Positions 17,264 through 26,541 are shown, counted from the first letter of the stretch. The stretch is 64,000 nt of DNA from Streptomyces katrae (GCF_000717655.1 NZ_JNZY01000037.1:1-64000); one strand, 5' to 3'. Numbers and translations are program-made. Notes: generated by a model from the sequence alone, not told the origin.

Positions 17264-17318
17264 TAGTTGACATGCGTCTACTACCACCTTGAAGGCAGTA
17301 GTAGACACATGTCAACTA
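17264..17318. promoter_or_regulatory. Doubled TetR operator in divergent promoter
   Basis: Two 21-base arms (17264-17284 and 17298-17318) are inverted copies with one mismatch, separated by 13 bases. Each arm is itself nearly palindromic (TAGTTGAC-atgc-GTCTACTA), so the region holds two operator copies. TTGACA-like -35 elements are embedded in both orientations. A TetR gene starts 10 bases away, which strongly suggests autoregulation and repression of the DUF4345 gene. Confidence 0.82.
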
Positions 17319-17328
17319 AACTGGGTCC

Positions 17329-18045
17329 ATGTCTCCTCGCCAGCGACTCGCTCCGGCCGACCGCCGCGCCCAACTCCTCGCCGTCGGCGCACGGCTCTTC
17401 GCCGCCCACCCGTACGCCGACGTACTGATGGAGGAGGTCGCCGAAGAGGCCGGTGTCTCACGGGCCCTGCTCTACCGTCACTTCCCCAGCAAGAAAGCCC
17501 TCTTCGCAGCCGTCTACCAGCAGGCCGCGGACCAGCTGCTCGCCGAGACGCGGCTCGCCCCGGCCGACTCGCTCGTGGAACAGCTCATCCAGGGCATGGA
17601 CGTCCATCTCGACTATTTCGTGGCGAACCGCAACGCCGTCCTCGCCGCGAACCAGGCCCTGGCGGGCGACCCGGTGATCCAGACGATCATGACGAACGAG
17701 CTCGACGCGCTCCGGGCGCGGCTGCTGGCCGTACTCCCCTTCGTGGACGAGAGTGCCGGCGAGGCCGTGTCCGGCGTCCTGAAGAGCTGGCTGGTCTTCG
17801 TACAGATCCTCTGCGTCGACTGGCTCACCCACGAGACCTGCACCCGCAACCAGTTGCGCGATGTCTGCATCGGAGCGGTTCTCGGCGCCCTCCGGCCGCT
17901 CCTCGCCGAGGACCCGGCCCCCGACTGGCCACCACGAGGACCCGGCGCGAATGCCCGGCGCCTGCCGCCACGCCCCGCGCAGGCTGCGGAGTCGCGGCCC
18001 ACTTCACAGGTCGTCAGCCGGCGGCCAGAACAGGGCCGGCTGTGA
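17329..18045 (+). CDS. TetR/AcrR-family transcriptional regulator
   Basis: 238 residues. The HTH is plain (LMEEVAEEAGVSRALLYRHF, residues about 28-47, then PSKKALFAAVY). The ligand-binding helical domain ends near residue 195, followed by a disordered basic/Pro tail. It should bind the palindromes just upstream and control itself and the divergent membrane protein. Ligand unknown. Confidence 0.88.
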   Translation: MSPRQRLAPADRRAQLLAVGARLFAAHPYADVLMEEVAEEAGVSRALLYRHFPSKKALFAAVYQQAADQLLAETRLAPADSLVEQLIQGMDVHLDYFVANRNAVLAANQALAGDPVIQTIMTNELDALRARLLAVLPFVDESAGEAVSGVLKSWLVFVQILCVDWLTHETCTRNQLRDVCIGAVLGALRPLLAEDPAPDWPPRGPGANARRLPPRPAQAAESRPTSQVVSRRPEQGRL

Positions 18046-18298
18046 CCTGAGGACGGTTGGGGAGCAGCGGCGCGAGGTTGTCCCTTACGAAGTCCGCCGC
18101 CTGCTTGACCGACTCATCGGCCCCGGATCGGTCTTCAAAGATGCTGGTGGACACCATCACTCCGTCCCCGGCGTCCACCCAGTAGTAAGCCACGAAACCG
18201 GGGACCCGGCGGAGGAGGGGCACGAATTCCTCGTCCACGCGGCGTCCTGCCTCGCCCGGGTCAGTCACTCCTTCGTAACGCCGAATCACTGCGTACAC
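18014..18298 (-). CDS. Small ABM-like hypothetical protein
   Basis: 94 residues from a GTG at 18298, chosen because GAGGAGA lies six bases upstream (an ATG at 18313 is possible). The pattern YAVIRRYEGVTDPGEAGRRV, VPGFVAYYWVDAGDGVMVS, then a helix, fits the dimeric alpha/beta barrel fold of antibiotic-biosynthesis-monooxygenase-like proteins, most of which are not proven monooxygenases. Its 3' end overlaps the TetR gene tail on the other strand by about 30 bases. Confidence 0.68.
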   Translation of the reverse strand: MYAVIRRYEGVTDPGEAGRRVDEEFVPLLRRVPGFVAYYWVDAGDGVMVSTSIFEDRSGADESVKQAADFVRDNLAPLLPNRPQVTAGPVLAAG

Positions 18299-18494
18299 AG
18301 CTGATCTCCTCATGGATCCCAAGGGTGACCTTGCGCGAAGCGACCTACCCCCACCGAGCGTCTCCCGCTCGGGGGACGTCCGGAAGTGACCCGGATAGCG
18401 CACCGGTGGTCCGAACCGGGCCCGGCGCTGGGGCGATGGACTGCGTGGACACCGGAGTCAGTCGGACGGAGCTCACAGCATGAACCGAGGAGAC

Positions 18495-19290
18495 GGAGGC
18501 CGTCTCGTCGTCTTGGCGCACGCCCGCCATGACGGTGGGTTCGACGAAGAAGCCGGGTCGGGCGAGTCGCGCGCCGCCGGTGACGATCCCGGCGTGGGCC
18601 GGGAGGCGGTCGAGCTTGGCCCGTACCGAAGCGAGCCGGGCCGCGTTGTCGAGCGGCCCGAAGCCGGCGTCCGGTTCGCTCGGCGGGTCCGTGCGCATCT
18701 TCGCGCCGATGCCGCGAAGGCCGCGAGGAACGCGTCGCGCACCCGGTGGAGGACCAGGAGCCGCGTGGGCGCGGTGCAGTCCTGGCCGGCGTTGTAGTAG
18801 GCGCCGGCAGAGGGCCGCGGCCGTCGCCCCGCCGTCCACGTCGTCGTGGACGATGACGGGGGAGTTCCCGCCCAGCTCCAAGTGGACGCGTTTGAGGCAG
18901 GCCACCGCGGCCGCCGCGATCTCCTGCCGTGCCCGCACACTGCCCGTGACCGCGATCAGGGCCACGTCGCGGTGGGCGGTGAGCGCCCGGCCGGTCTCGC
19001 GGTCGGCGCAGACGACGTTGAGGACGCCCGGCGGCATGTGTGCGGAGGCGATCCGCGCGAGCAGCGTGGACGAGGACGGGGTGGTGTCGGCGGGCTTGAG
19101 CACGGTCGTGTTCCCGGCGGCGATCGCCGGGGCGCTCTTCCACGCCGCCCTCATCAGCGGGTAGTTCCACGGGGTGATCTGGGCGCAGACCCCGACCGGT
19201 TCGCGGCGCAGCAGGGAGGTGCGGCCCTGCGTGTACTCGGCCGCGGCCGCACCCGGGAGGTTGCGGGCGGCTCCGGCCACCGGCCGGTAC
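18495..19290 (-). pseudogene. Aldehyde dehydrogenase (aminobutyraldehyde/betaine type), truncated and frameshifted
   Basis: One frame gives REPVGVCAQITPWNYPLM, NTTVLKPADTTPSSSTLL and VHLELGGNSPVIVHDD, the NAD-binding and general-base motifs of aldehyde dehydrogenases. The catalytic cysteine block (YYNAGQDCTAPTRLLV) continues in a different frame near 18790-18700, then the first frame returns (GPLDNAARLASVRAKLDR, GFFVEPTVMAGV). Both ends are missing: about 100 N-terminal residues and everything after TVMAGV. It resembles gamma-aminobutyraldehyde dehydrogenases. The truncation shows real decay, not only a sequencing slip. Confidence 0.75.
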
Positions 19291-19340
19291 CGCCGATGCC
19301 CAGTACCGCCGCGATCGGGCCTTCATGCATCTGCCCGCCA

Positions 19341-19381
19341 CCGCCCATCGAGGAGGGCCGGAACCCCTCCTCGATGGGCGG
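19341..19381. terminator. 16-bp perfect hairpin
   Basis: Arms 19341-19356 and 19366-19381 (CCGCCCATCGAGGAGG and complement) flank a 9-base loop. It lies just after the hydrolase pseudogene (minus strand), so it is likely that gene's terminator. Confidence 0.7.
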
Positions 19382-19431
19382 CATCCTGGCCGGCCGTGCC
19401 TACCGTCTGCTGCCGGCCTGACGGCCCGGTC

Positions 19432-20141
19432 TCATTTCAGGTGCCGGTCGTAGAACCGGCTCCCGTCCTCCACCTCGAACCACGGCGTACCGACGTGTCC
19501 GCCCAGATTGGCGTGCAGGGTCTTCTCCTTGCTGCCGAAGGCGTCGAACAGGTCGAGGGCCCGCTGCCGGGGGTTCCCTTCGTCGTCCCACTGCAGCAGG
19601 AACAGCAGCGGAATGGTGACCTGTCGGGCCTCTTCGCGCTGGGCGCGGGGCACGTAACCCCCGGCGAAGAAGCCGGCGGCCGCGATGCGCGGCTCGACCA
19701 CCGCCAGCCGAATGCCGACGGCGGTCCACCCCGAGTACCCGACCGGGCCGCCGATCTCGGGCAGGGCCAGGAGGGCGTCCAGGGTGGTCCGCCAATCCGG
19801 GACCGCCTTTTCGACCAGCGGGCCGATGAAGGACTCGAAGACCTCGTCGACCGGCTCTCCGGCCTGCATCGCCCGGCGGAGATCGGCGCGGGCCTGCTCA
19901 TCGGCGGCGGAACGGGGCCGGTCACCACACCCGGCGGCGTCGATGGCGGCCACCGCGTAGCCGAACGCCGCGGTTTTCCGGGCCCGGGCCACCAGCCGGG
20001 ACGCCGCCTTGGGCAGGCCGTTGTTGTGGGCCATGAGGATCAGCGGGGCCGGTGCGGCGGAGGGTGCCGGGGATCTCGCCGAGGGTGAATTCGCGTTCGA
20101 GGACGCCGTCGTCGAGGCGCTGCTCGGAAGTGAATTGCATG
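19432..20141 (-). pseudogene. Alpha/beta hydrolase (dienelactone hydrolase-like) with one frameshift
   Basis: An ATG at 20141 with AAAGG upstream opens MQFTSEQRLDDGVLEREFTL and GEIPG. Near 20070 the frame must shift to continue as PAPLILMAHNNGLPKAASRL and on to a full C-terminal domain (FGYAVAAIDAAGCGDRP, PEIGGPVGYSGWTAVGIRLA, LHANLGGHVGTPWFEVEDG). The GYSGWT nucleophile elbow and the GGHVG histidine are intact. Only a few bases are wrong, so this is either a recent pseudogene or an assembly error. Substrate unknown. Confidence 0.72.
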
Positions 20142-20637
20142 GTCGTGCCTTTCGGGAGTGCTCTGAGCGGCGCTCCCGGACGACCTACCGCCCGACCGTG
20201 ACCCCGGAGGGGAGCACCCGTGTCGATACTGCGTTCACGGGTACCACCTCCTCGTTCTCTCGCACGGCCTCCGGAAAAGTAGCAGTGGTCGCCGTGGCCC
20301 GCCAACAGGTTCTTGCGGAGGCCCCGTAACCGGCAAACCCCCACCGGGCGGCCGGTCCGGATGTCGTGCAGCGACGTCCACCGGCCTGAGACCTCGCTCG
20401 GACGGGCACGGCACCGCCGGTGCCCGGTCGTGCGGCGGGGCCCTGCGGCCCGCGCCAGGTTGAGCCGCACCATCGAGGCGCATGAGGAGCCGTAGCCGTA
20501 GCCGTAGCCGTGCGTCGGCTTCGGCGGAGCCTCAGCCACACCGCCCCACCGGGGTTCGAGGCGCGGGAGCAGATCGGAGCCGATTGCTCCGCAGATATCC
20601 TGCCCAGTCGACAACCGACCAGGGAGGCCACCCCGCC
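20142..20637. other. Intergenic region with a short GCCGTA tandem repeat
   Basis: About 500 bases. I recognise no gene. Near 20490-20512 the hexamer AGCCGT is repeated about four times. The GNAT promoter should lie at the right end. Confidence 0.4.
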
Positions 20638-21180
20638 ATGAGCAGCACCACGTCGTCCTTTCCCGATCGCATGGAACTGGCCGGGGAAGGCCTCGTCCTG
20701 CGCGACTGGACGGAAGGGGACCTGGCCGCCATGCCCGCGTTGTTCGACGACCCCGACGTCGCGTACTGGACGCCCCTCGTCTCGCCCTTCGACGAAGCGG
20801 CAGCCCGGGCACGGCTGGAACGGGACCGGCGGATGCGGGCCGAAGGCACGGTCATCCTGCTCGCCATCACCGTCGACGGACACGAACCCCTCGGCGAGGT
20901 GATGCTGCGACGCGCCCCCGAGGGCACGGAACTCGGCTACGCGGTCGGACCGGCCCACCGCGGCCAGGGGCTGGCCCCACGGGCGGTGCGCGTGATGGCC
21001 GCGTATGCCTTCGAGCAGCTGGGCGTGGACCAGGTGATCCTCGAGCTGGAGGCCGAGAACGCCGCCAGCGTTGCGGTCGCCGTGAAGGCGGGTTTCCGCC
21101 TGCTCGACGTCCCGTTGATCGAAGGCGACGAGAAGGGGCGGCCCTACGCCTTGCAGACCTGGGCCCTGGACCGCCCCTGA
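20638..21180 (+). CDS. GNAT-family N-acetyltransferase (RimJ/RimL-like)
   Basis: 180 residues. The acetyl-CoA loop is visible as VGPAHRGQGLAPRAVRVM (residues about 105-122), followed by the typical LELEAENAASVAVAVKAGF helix-strand. The N-terminal VLRDWTEGDLAAMPALFDDP pattern is typical of RimJ/RimL types acting on protein N-termini or small amines. AGGGAGG precedes the ATG. Target unknown. Confidence 0.86.
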   Translation: MSSTTSSFPDRMELAGEGLVLRDWTEGDLAAMPALFDDPDVAYWTPLVSPFDEAAARARLERDRRMRAEGTVILLAITVDGHEPLGEVMLRRAPEGTELGYAVGPAHRGQGLAPRAVRVMAAYAFEQLGVDQVILELEAENAASVAVAVKAGFRLLDVPLIEGDEKGRPYALQTWALDRP

Positions 21181-21767
21181 CCTCACGCCTGACCGTTGCC
21201 TGCCGATGCCTCGGCGTGCGGTGCGGCTCCGGATGCCCCCGGGCCCGCCGCCCTCCCGGCTCCCCTCGGGAGGCGGCGGCGCGTTGCCGGTTGACGGCGC
21301 CCGCTCCCCGGCGCTGACTGGCCGGCAAGCCCACCACGAACCCGTCCGCCGTGCCCGCCTGCCACGCCCACGCCGTACTGACCGCCCCGGCGCACGGCGC
21401 CGCCCGCCGCGAAGCGCCGTCCTCACGGTCGAGCCCGGCAACCTGCGGCGCTTCACGTGGTCATCGGCCGGCTGGTCCAGCAAGGCCACGTCGTGGAGAC
21501 CGCCCGGGGGAGGCCCCCTCCTGTGCTGCCGTGGCCCCATCCGCCCCTGCCGACAGGCGCGTTGAAGCACTGGTAGGAAACTTTCCTATCCGCTACGCTC
21601 CCCGACGGCGGCTTGGCGCGGTGCCTGATGCCATGGGCATGACGCGCTCAGCGAGAGCTCTGACCCGGCCGCCGTGACGCTGCCCCCTGCTCGCCCCCAT
21701 GGTCCGGGGGCGGCGCTCTCCGCACCGGTGTCCAGCTCTCGCCGTTTCCCAGCCAAGGAGTCCAGGC
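21181..21767. other. Intergenic region upstream of the phosphoesterase operon
   Basis: About 590 bases without a recognised gene. It contains the palindrome at 21574-21588 and the promoter for the downstream operon. Confidence 0.4.
21574..21588. promoter_or_regulatory. Palindrome TAGGAAA-C-TTTCCTA, candidate operator
   Basis: A perfect 7-bp inverted repeat around one base, about 180 bases before the secreted phosphoesterase gene. From memory, similar GTTAGGAAA/TTTCCTAAC elements occur upstream of secreted carbohydrate-active genes in Streptomyces, probably as ROK-family regulator sites. That assignment is inference. Confidence 0.6.
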
Positions 21768-23120
21768 ATGCACCTGTACGCCTCCGCCCCATCCCCCACA
21801 TCAAGAGGTCGGCTGCGACCCGCCCTCCTCCTCGCGACCGTGGCCGCCGTACTCGCGCTCGTCGCCGGGCTCCTCCTCGCCTGGCCCGGCCGGGCCGGGG
21901 CCGCCGCCGACCCGCTCATCTCGCGCGGCAAGCCCGCCACCGCCTCCTCCACGGAGAGCTCTTCCCTCGGCGCCGCCAACGCCTTCGACGGCTCCGCCTC
22001 GACCCGCTGGGCCAGCGTCGAGGGCAAGGACCCGCAGTGGATCCGCGTCGACCTGGGGGCCGCCGCCACCGTCTCCCGCGTCAAGCTGACCTGGGAGGCC
22101 GCCTACGCCAAGGCCTACCGCGTCGAGGTCTCCGCCGACGGCACGAACTGGACCAGGATCGCCGAGGAGAAGGCCGGCAACGGCGGCACGGACGACCTCG
22201 CCGGCCTCTCCGGCAAGGGCAGGTACCTGCGCGTGTACGGCACCGCGCGCGGCACGGCGTACGGCTACTCCCTCTTCGAGGCCGAGGTGTACGGCACCGT
22301 GGACGGCGTCCCGCCGGGCGGCGGCGCCTTCACGGTCGTTGCCGCCGGTGACATCGCCGCCCAGTGCACGGCGTCCGACAGCGGCTGCGCGCACCCGAAG
22401 ACCGCCGCCCTGGCCCGGCAGATCGACCCGAAGTTCTACCTGACGATGGGCGACAACCAGTACGACGACGCCCGGATCGCCGACTTCCGCGCCTACTACG
22501 ACAAGAGCTGGGGCGCCTTCAAGGCCAAGACCCACCCCGTACCCGGCAACCACGAGACGTACGACCCGGCCGGCTCCCTCGCCGGATACAAAGCGTACTT
22601 CGGGAACATCGCCTACCCGCAGGGCAAGAGCTACTACAGCTTCGACGAGGGCAACTGGCACTTCATCGCCCTCGACTCCAACGCCTTCGACCAAGCCGCC
22701 CAGATCGACTGGCTCAAGGACGACCTCGCCGCCAACGGCAAGAAGTGCATCGCCGCCTACTGGCACCACCCCCTGTATTCCTCGGGCGGACACGGCAACG
22801 ACCCCGTCTCCAAGCCCGTCTGGAAGATCCTCTACGGGGCCAAGGCCGACCTGGTCCTGAACGGACACGACCACCACTACGAACGGTTCGCCCCCCAGAA
22901 CCCCGAGGGCAAGGCGGCCGCCGACGGGATCGTCGAGATCGTCGGCGGCATGGGCGGCGCCGAGCCCTACCCCATCGAGCAGGTGCAGCCCAACAGCCAG
23001 AAGCGCATCAGCGGCCAGTACGGGGTCCTCAAGCTCGACTTCACGGACTCGGGCTACAGCTGGACCTACGTCGCCGCCGACGGGGTCAAGGACACCAGCC
23101 CGAAGTACAGCTGCCACTGA
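21768..23120 (+). CDS. Secreted discoidin (F5/8 type C) plus calcineurin-like metallophosphoesterase
   Basis: 450 residues. A signal peptide ends near RAGAAA. Residues about 45-190 form a discoidin/CBM32-like carbohydrate-binding domain (RGKPATASSTESSSLGAANA, WIRVDLGA, LFEAEVYG). Residues 200-450 are a metallophosphoesterase with metal motifs GDIA, GDNQYD, GNHETY, WHHPLY and GHDHHYER. It resembles purple-acid-type or alkaline secreted phosphatases. AAGGAG precedes the ATG by seven bases. It is the first gene of a three-gene operon. It could release phosphate from an external glycan or phosphodiester substrate. Confidence 0.88.
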   Translation: MHLYASAPSPTSRGRLRPALLLATVAAVLALVAGLLLAWPGRAGAAADPLISRGKPATASSTESSSLGAANAFDGSASTRWASVEGKDPQWIRVDLGAAATVSRVKLTWEAAYAKAYRVEVSADGTNWTRIAEEKAGNGGTDDLAGLSGKGRYLRVYGTARGTAYGYSLFEAEVYGTVDGVPPGGGAFTVVAAGDIAAQCTASDSGCAHPKTAALARQIDPKFYLTMGDNQYDDARIADFRAYYDKSWGAFKAKTHPVPGNHETYDPAGSLAGYKAYFGNIAYPQGKSYYSFDEGNWHFIALDSNAFDQAAQIDWLKDDLAANGKKCIAAYWHHPLYSSGGHGNDPVSKPVWKILYGAKADLVLNGHDHHYERFAPQNPEGKAAADGIVEIVGGMGGAEPYPIEQVQPNSQKRISGQYGVLKLDFTDSGYSWTYVAADGVKDTSPKYSCH

Positions 23121-24391
23121 TGTACCTGGCCAACACCGGCCGCCCGGACGCGCCGCCCCGCCTCCTCGGGGCCCGGCGGCGCGTCCCCGCCACCGTCATC
23201 GCGCTGGGCGCCGTCAGCCTCGTCACCGACGTCTCCTCCGAGATGGTCACGGCCGTGCTGCCGCTCTACCTCGTCCTGGGGCTCGGCCTCTCGCCGCTCC
23301 AATTCGGCTTCCTGGACGGTATGTTCAACGGGGCCACCGCCTTCGTGCGGCTCCTCGGCGGCCGGCTCGCCGACCGCGGCGGCCGCCACAAGAGGGTCGC
23401 CGGTGCGGGCTACCTGCTCTCCGCCCTCTCCCGGCTCGGGCTGCTCCTCGCCGGCGGCGCCACCGCGGGGATCGCCGCCTCGCTCGCCGCCGACCGACTC
23501 GGCAAGGGCGTGCGCACCGCCCCGCGCGACGCGCTGATCTCGCTCAGCGGCCCGCCGGAGTCACTGGGCCGGGCGTTCGGCGTGCACCGCGCCATGGACA
23601 CCACCGGTGCGCTGCTGGGCCCGCTCGCCGCGTTCGCCGTGCTGTGGGCGACCGCCGACGCCTACGACGCGGTGTTCGCCGTCAGCTTCTGCACGGGCCT
23701 GCTCGGCGTGCTCCTGCTCGTGCTGTACGTCCCCTCCGCGGCTTCCGCGGCTTCCGCGGCCTCCGCGGCCTCCGCGCGACCGGTGCGGCCGACACCACTC
23801 CGGCACGCGGCGCTTCGTGATCCCGCCTTCCGTCGGATCCTGTACGCCGCCTCCCTGCTCGGAGCCGCCACCATCGGCGACTCCTTCCTCTACCTGCTCC
23901 TCCAGCGCAGCCTCGACCTGCCGCCCGCCCTGTTCCCGCTGCTGCCGCTCGGCGCCGCCGCCGGATACCTGCTGCTCGCCGTCCCGGCCGGCCGGATCGC
24001 CGACCGCGTCGGGCGCCGGCTGCCGTTCCTGGCCGGACACGCCGCGCTGCTCGGCGCGTACGCCGTCCTGTTGCTCCCCGTGGCCTGGCCGGCCGTGGCC
24101 GCGGTGCCGGCACTCCTCGCCGTCTTCTACGCCTCCACCGACGGGGTCCTGATGGCGCTGGCCGGCCCCGTACTGCCCGCGCACCGCCGCGCCGGCGGGC
24201 TCGCGGTGCTCCAGACCGGCCAGGCGCTGGCCCGGCTGCTGGGCGCCGCGGGTTTCGGGGCCGCCTGGACGTTCTGGGGGCAGGGGCCCGCCCTGGGGGC
24301 CGCGGCGCTCACCCTGGCGGGGGCGCTCGCGGCCGCCTGGCGCATTCTGCCCGCCGCCGCACCCGCCCTCGACACACCGGAGGCACCGTGA
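23120..24391 (+). CDS. MFS transporter
   Basis: 423 residues with about 11-12 membrane helices. The loop 2-3 motif GGRLADRGGRHKRVAG is the MFS A motif and is echoed in the second half as AGRIADRVGRRLPF. A helix containing DRLGKGVRTAPRDAL is conserved in one exporter branch of the superfamily. The ATG shares a base with the phosphoesterase stop (TGATG), so translation is coupled. The central loop contains an Ala/Ser run encoded by 9-base repeats. Cargo unknown. Confidence 0.85.
   Translation: MYLANTGRPDAPPRLLGARRRVPATVIALGAVSLVTDVSSEMVTAVLPLYLVLGLGLSPLQFGFLDGMFNGATAFVRLLGGRLADRGGRHKRVAGAGYLLSALSRLGLLLAGGATAGIAASLAADRLGKGVRTAPRDALISLSGPPESLGRAFGVHRAMDTTGALLGPLAAFAVLWATADAYDAVFAVSFCTGLLGVLLLVLYVPSAASAASAASAASARPVRPTPLRHAALRDPAFRRILYAASLLGAATIGDSFLYLLLQRSLDLPPALFPLLPLGAAAGYLLLAVPAGRIADRVGRRLPFLAGHAALLGAYAVLLLPVAWPAVAAVPALLAVFYASTDGVLMALAGPVLPAHRRAGGLAVLQTGQALARLLGAAGFGAAWTFWGQGPALGAAALTLAGALAAAWRILPAAAPALDTPEAP
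23738..23777 (+). repeat. 9-base tandem repeat (about GCTTCCGCG) in the MFS central loop
   Basis: Four or five near-identical 9-base units encode SAASAASAASA between the two halves of the transporter. A loop is the place such slippage is tolerated. Confidence 0.7.
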
Positions 24392-25374
24392 ACCACCGGC
24401 CCGCACAGCTCCGCCGGCTCGCCCTCGTCGTGTTCGCCGTCCTGCTGCTCGGGGGCGGCTCCCTGGGCTACGTGCTGCACGCCAGGCACCGCGATCTGCC
24501 GGCTGCCGCCGCAGACGGATCGTTCAGCCTGGCCGAACCCGGGCTCTACTACCGGGACTCGGCCACCGGGCAGGTCGCCCGCCGGAGCGGCACCGGCGGG
24601 CCGCCCGCCACGGGGGGCCCGGCGTGCGAGCGTTTCTACGCCGCGGGGGAGCGCGCCCTGTGCCTGCGCAAGCTGCCCGGCATCCCGGCCCGCACCCAGG
24701 CCCTCGTACTGGACCGGCAGCTGCGCGAGACCAAACGCCTGACCGTACCCGGCATCCCCAACCGGGCCCGCGTCTCGGCCTCGGGCAACGTACTGTCCTG
24801 GACGGCCTTCGCGATCGGCGACTCGTACGCCACGACCGGCTTCTCCACCCGGACCTCGATCCTCGACCTGCGCACCGGCTACCTGGTCAAGTCGATGGAG
24901 GAGATCCCGCTGACCATCGACGGGACCCGCTACCACGCGCCCGACGTCAACTACTGGGGAGTGACCTTCGCCCGGGACGACAACCGCTTCTACGCCACGG
25001 TGTCGACCAAGGGCCGCACCCACCTCGTCGAGGGGGACCTGCACGCCTGGTCGGCGAAGGCTCTGCGCGAGAACGTCGAATGCCCGTCCCTGTCACCGGA
25101 CAACACCCGCATCGCCTTCAAGAAGAAGGTGTCCGACGACCCCGCCGCACCCTGGCGGCTGTACGTCCTGGACCTGGCAGACCTGCGCGAACGCCCGCTC
25201 GCGGAGATGCACAGCGTCGACGACCAGGCGGCCTGGCTGGACGACGGGACCGTCGGCTACGCCCTCCCGGAAGGCGAAGGACGCGCCGCCGGCATCTGGT
25301 CGGTCCCGGCGGACGGCACGGGAGAACCCCGCCTCCTGGTACCCGGCGGCTCCTCTCCGGCCGCCACGAGCTGA
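24388..25374 (+). CDS. Membrane-anchored TolB/WD40-like beta-propeller protein
   Basis: 328 residues. One N-terminal helix (LALVVFAVLLLGGGSLGYVL) anchors an external domain with propeller-type strands (CPSLSPDNTRIAFKKKVSDD, WRLYVLDLADLRERPL, QAAWLDDGTVGYALPEG), as in TolB/WD40-like proteins. The GTG overlaps the MFS stop (GTGA), completing the operon. It may assist the transporter or the phosphoesterase at the surface. Function unknown. Confidence 0.75.
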   Translation: MNHRPAQLRRLALVVFAVLLLGGGSLGYVLHARHRDLPAAAADGSFSLAEPGLYYRDSATGQVARRSGTGGPPATGGPACERFYAAGERALCLRKLPGIPARTQALVLDRQLRETKRLTVPGIPNRARVSASGNVLSWTAFAIGDSYATTGFSTRTSILDLRTGYLVKSMEEIPLTIDGTRYHAPDVNYWGVTFARDDNRFYATVSTKGRTHLVEGDLHAWSAKALRENVECPSLSPDNTRIAFKKKVSDDPAAPWRLYVLDLADLRERPLAEMHSVDDQAAWLDDGTVGYALPEGEGRAAGIWSVPADGTGEPRLLVPGGSSPAATS

Positions 25375-25380
25375 AAGGAG

Positions 25381-25404
25381 GCGGCCGGCTGCCGAGTCGG
25401 CCGC
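25381..25404. terminator. Short GC-rich hairpin after the operon
   Basis: GCGGCCG (25381-25387) pairs with CGGCCGC (25398-25404) directly after the propeller stop. It is modest and possibly a terminator. Confidence 0.45.
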
Positions 25405-25858
25405 TCCGGTCAGCTTTCGGGAGACGCGAAGTCTGTCCACCATGCGCCCATCACCTGTGGTCACACCGGATCATGCAGCGCCGCGGCCGTCCGGAGGCGC
25501 CGGCCCGACCGCTGCCGGCACCCGTCTCCCGCCGCAGTACGGGAGCGCCGTCGTCCTTCCCGACCGCCCGGCCCGGCCCGACCAGGTCACGCTGAGCCCC
25601 TGCCACCATCTCCAGCGGCTCGGCCGGGCGATCTGCTGCGGCTCCGTGCCCGGCCGCGGGCACGCCCCGCGTGCCCGACGGTCATGCCGACCAGGTCGAG
25701 GGGGGCGCGCCCGCTGGCCGGTTCGGCACTCTGACGCGACCGCGCCGGGCTGTGTTGAGCTACGTCACGGCACGGCCGTGCACCGGCACGCACTTCACCG
25801 GTGCGTCTTCGGTGTGCCGCCGAACGGCCCTTGTACGCCCGATGAGGTAGGAGAGGTC
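25405..25858. other. Intergenic region upstream of the secreted ricin lectin
   Basis: About 450 bases. Open frames run through it in phase with the lectin, but there is no protein-like sequence before the ATG at 25859. Confidence 0.4.
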
Positions 25859-26470
25859 ATGTCCCGTATCACACGAGGGACCGCGGCCACCGCCGTCGCC
25901 TTCGCCACCGTACTGGCGGCAACGCCCGCTGCCGGCGCGGCCGAAGGATCTGCCGTCGGGGCCGGGGCGGCGCCCCGCCCGGTGTACTGGACCGCGCAGC
26001 CGCAGGGGGTGACGGCCGCGGCGCCGCAGCGATTGCTGAACCAGGCCGTTTGGATCACCAACGACTTCGCCAAACGTCCCACCACCCAGTGTCTGGACGT
26101 CGACGCCAACGGCGGCGCCAACGGCACGGTGGTCCAGATCTGGCAGTGCAACGGCACCACCCAGCAACGCTGGTACCTCTGGAACAACGGCGCGCTCGAG
26201 AGCTACCGCTTCCCCGGCAAGTGCCTGGACGCGGACCTCAACGGGGGTGGCAACAACGGCACCAAGGTGCAGATCTGGGACTGCAACAACACATCGCAGC
26301 AGAGCTGGTCGCACCCTTCGGGCGACCGTGCCTTCTACAACGCCCGCTTCTACGGCGGCGGCAACATCGTCATGGACCGTGACGCGAACGTCCTGGGGAA
26401 CGGCGCCCGCGTCCAGTTGTGGCAGAAGAACTTCCAGTCACAGCAGTGGTGGGACGTATGGACCGACTGA
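25859..26470 (+). CDS. Secreted ricin-type beta-trefoil lectin
   Basis: 203 residues. A signal peptide is cut near AAGAAE. The mature part is a single beta-trefoil (residues about 65-203) with repeated C-LD-D-x-NGG and Q-x-W motifs: TTQCLDVDANGG, QQRWYLW, GKCLDADLNGGG, QQSW and QQWW. These are carbohydrate-binding folds usually attached to glycoside hydrolases. Here the lectin is free-standing. The ATG at 25859 has GGAGAGG upstream. Confidence 0.85.
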   Translation: MSRITRGTAATAVAFATVLAATPAAGAAEGSAVGAGAAPRPVYWTAQPQGVTAAAPQRLLNQAVWITNDFAKRPTTQCLDVDANGGANGTVVQIWQCNGTTQQRWYLWNNGALESYRFPGKCLDADLNGGGNNGTKVQIWDCNNTSQQSWSHPSGDRAFYNARFYGGGNIVMDRDANVLGNGARVQLWQKNFQSQQWWDVWTD

Positions 26471-26541
26471 CCCGGTAGCGGGGCAGCCCTGCAAGGGCGT
26501 CCGGACGTACGGCACAGCGGGTCCTCCCGGCCGGCCGGCGG

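Noticed and set aside
20185..21570. Long minus-strand frame across the GNAT gene and flanks
   Set aside because: No motif; the plus-strand acetyltransferase has all family signatures and a good ribosome site.
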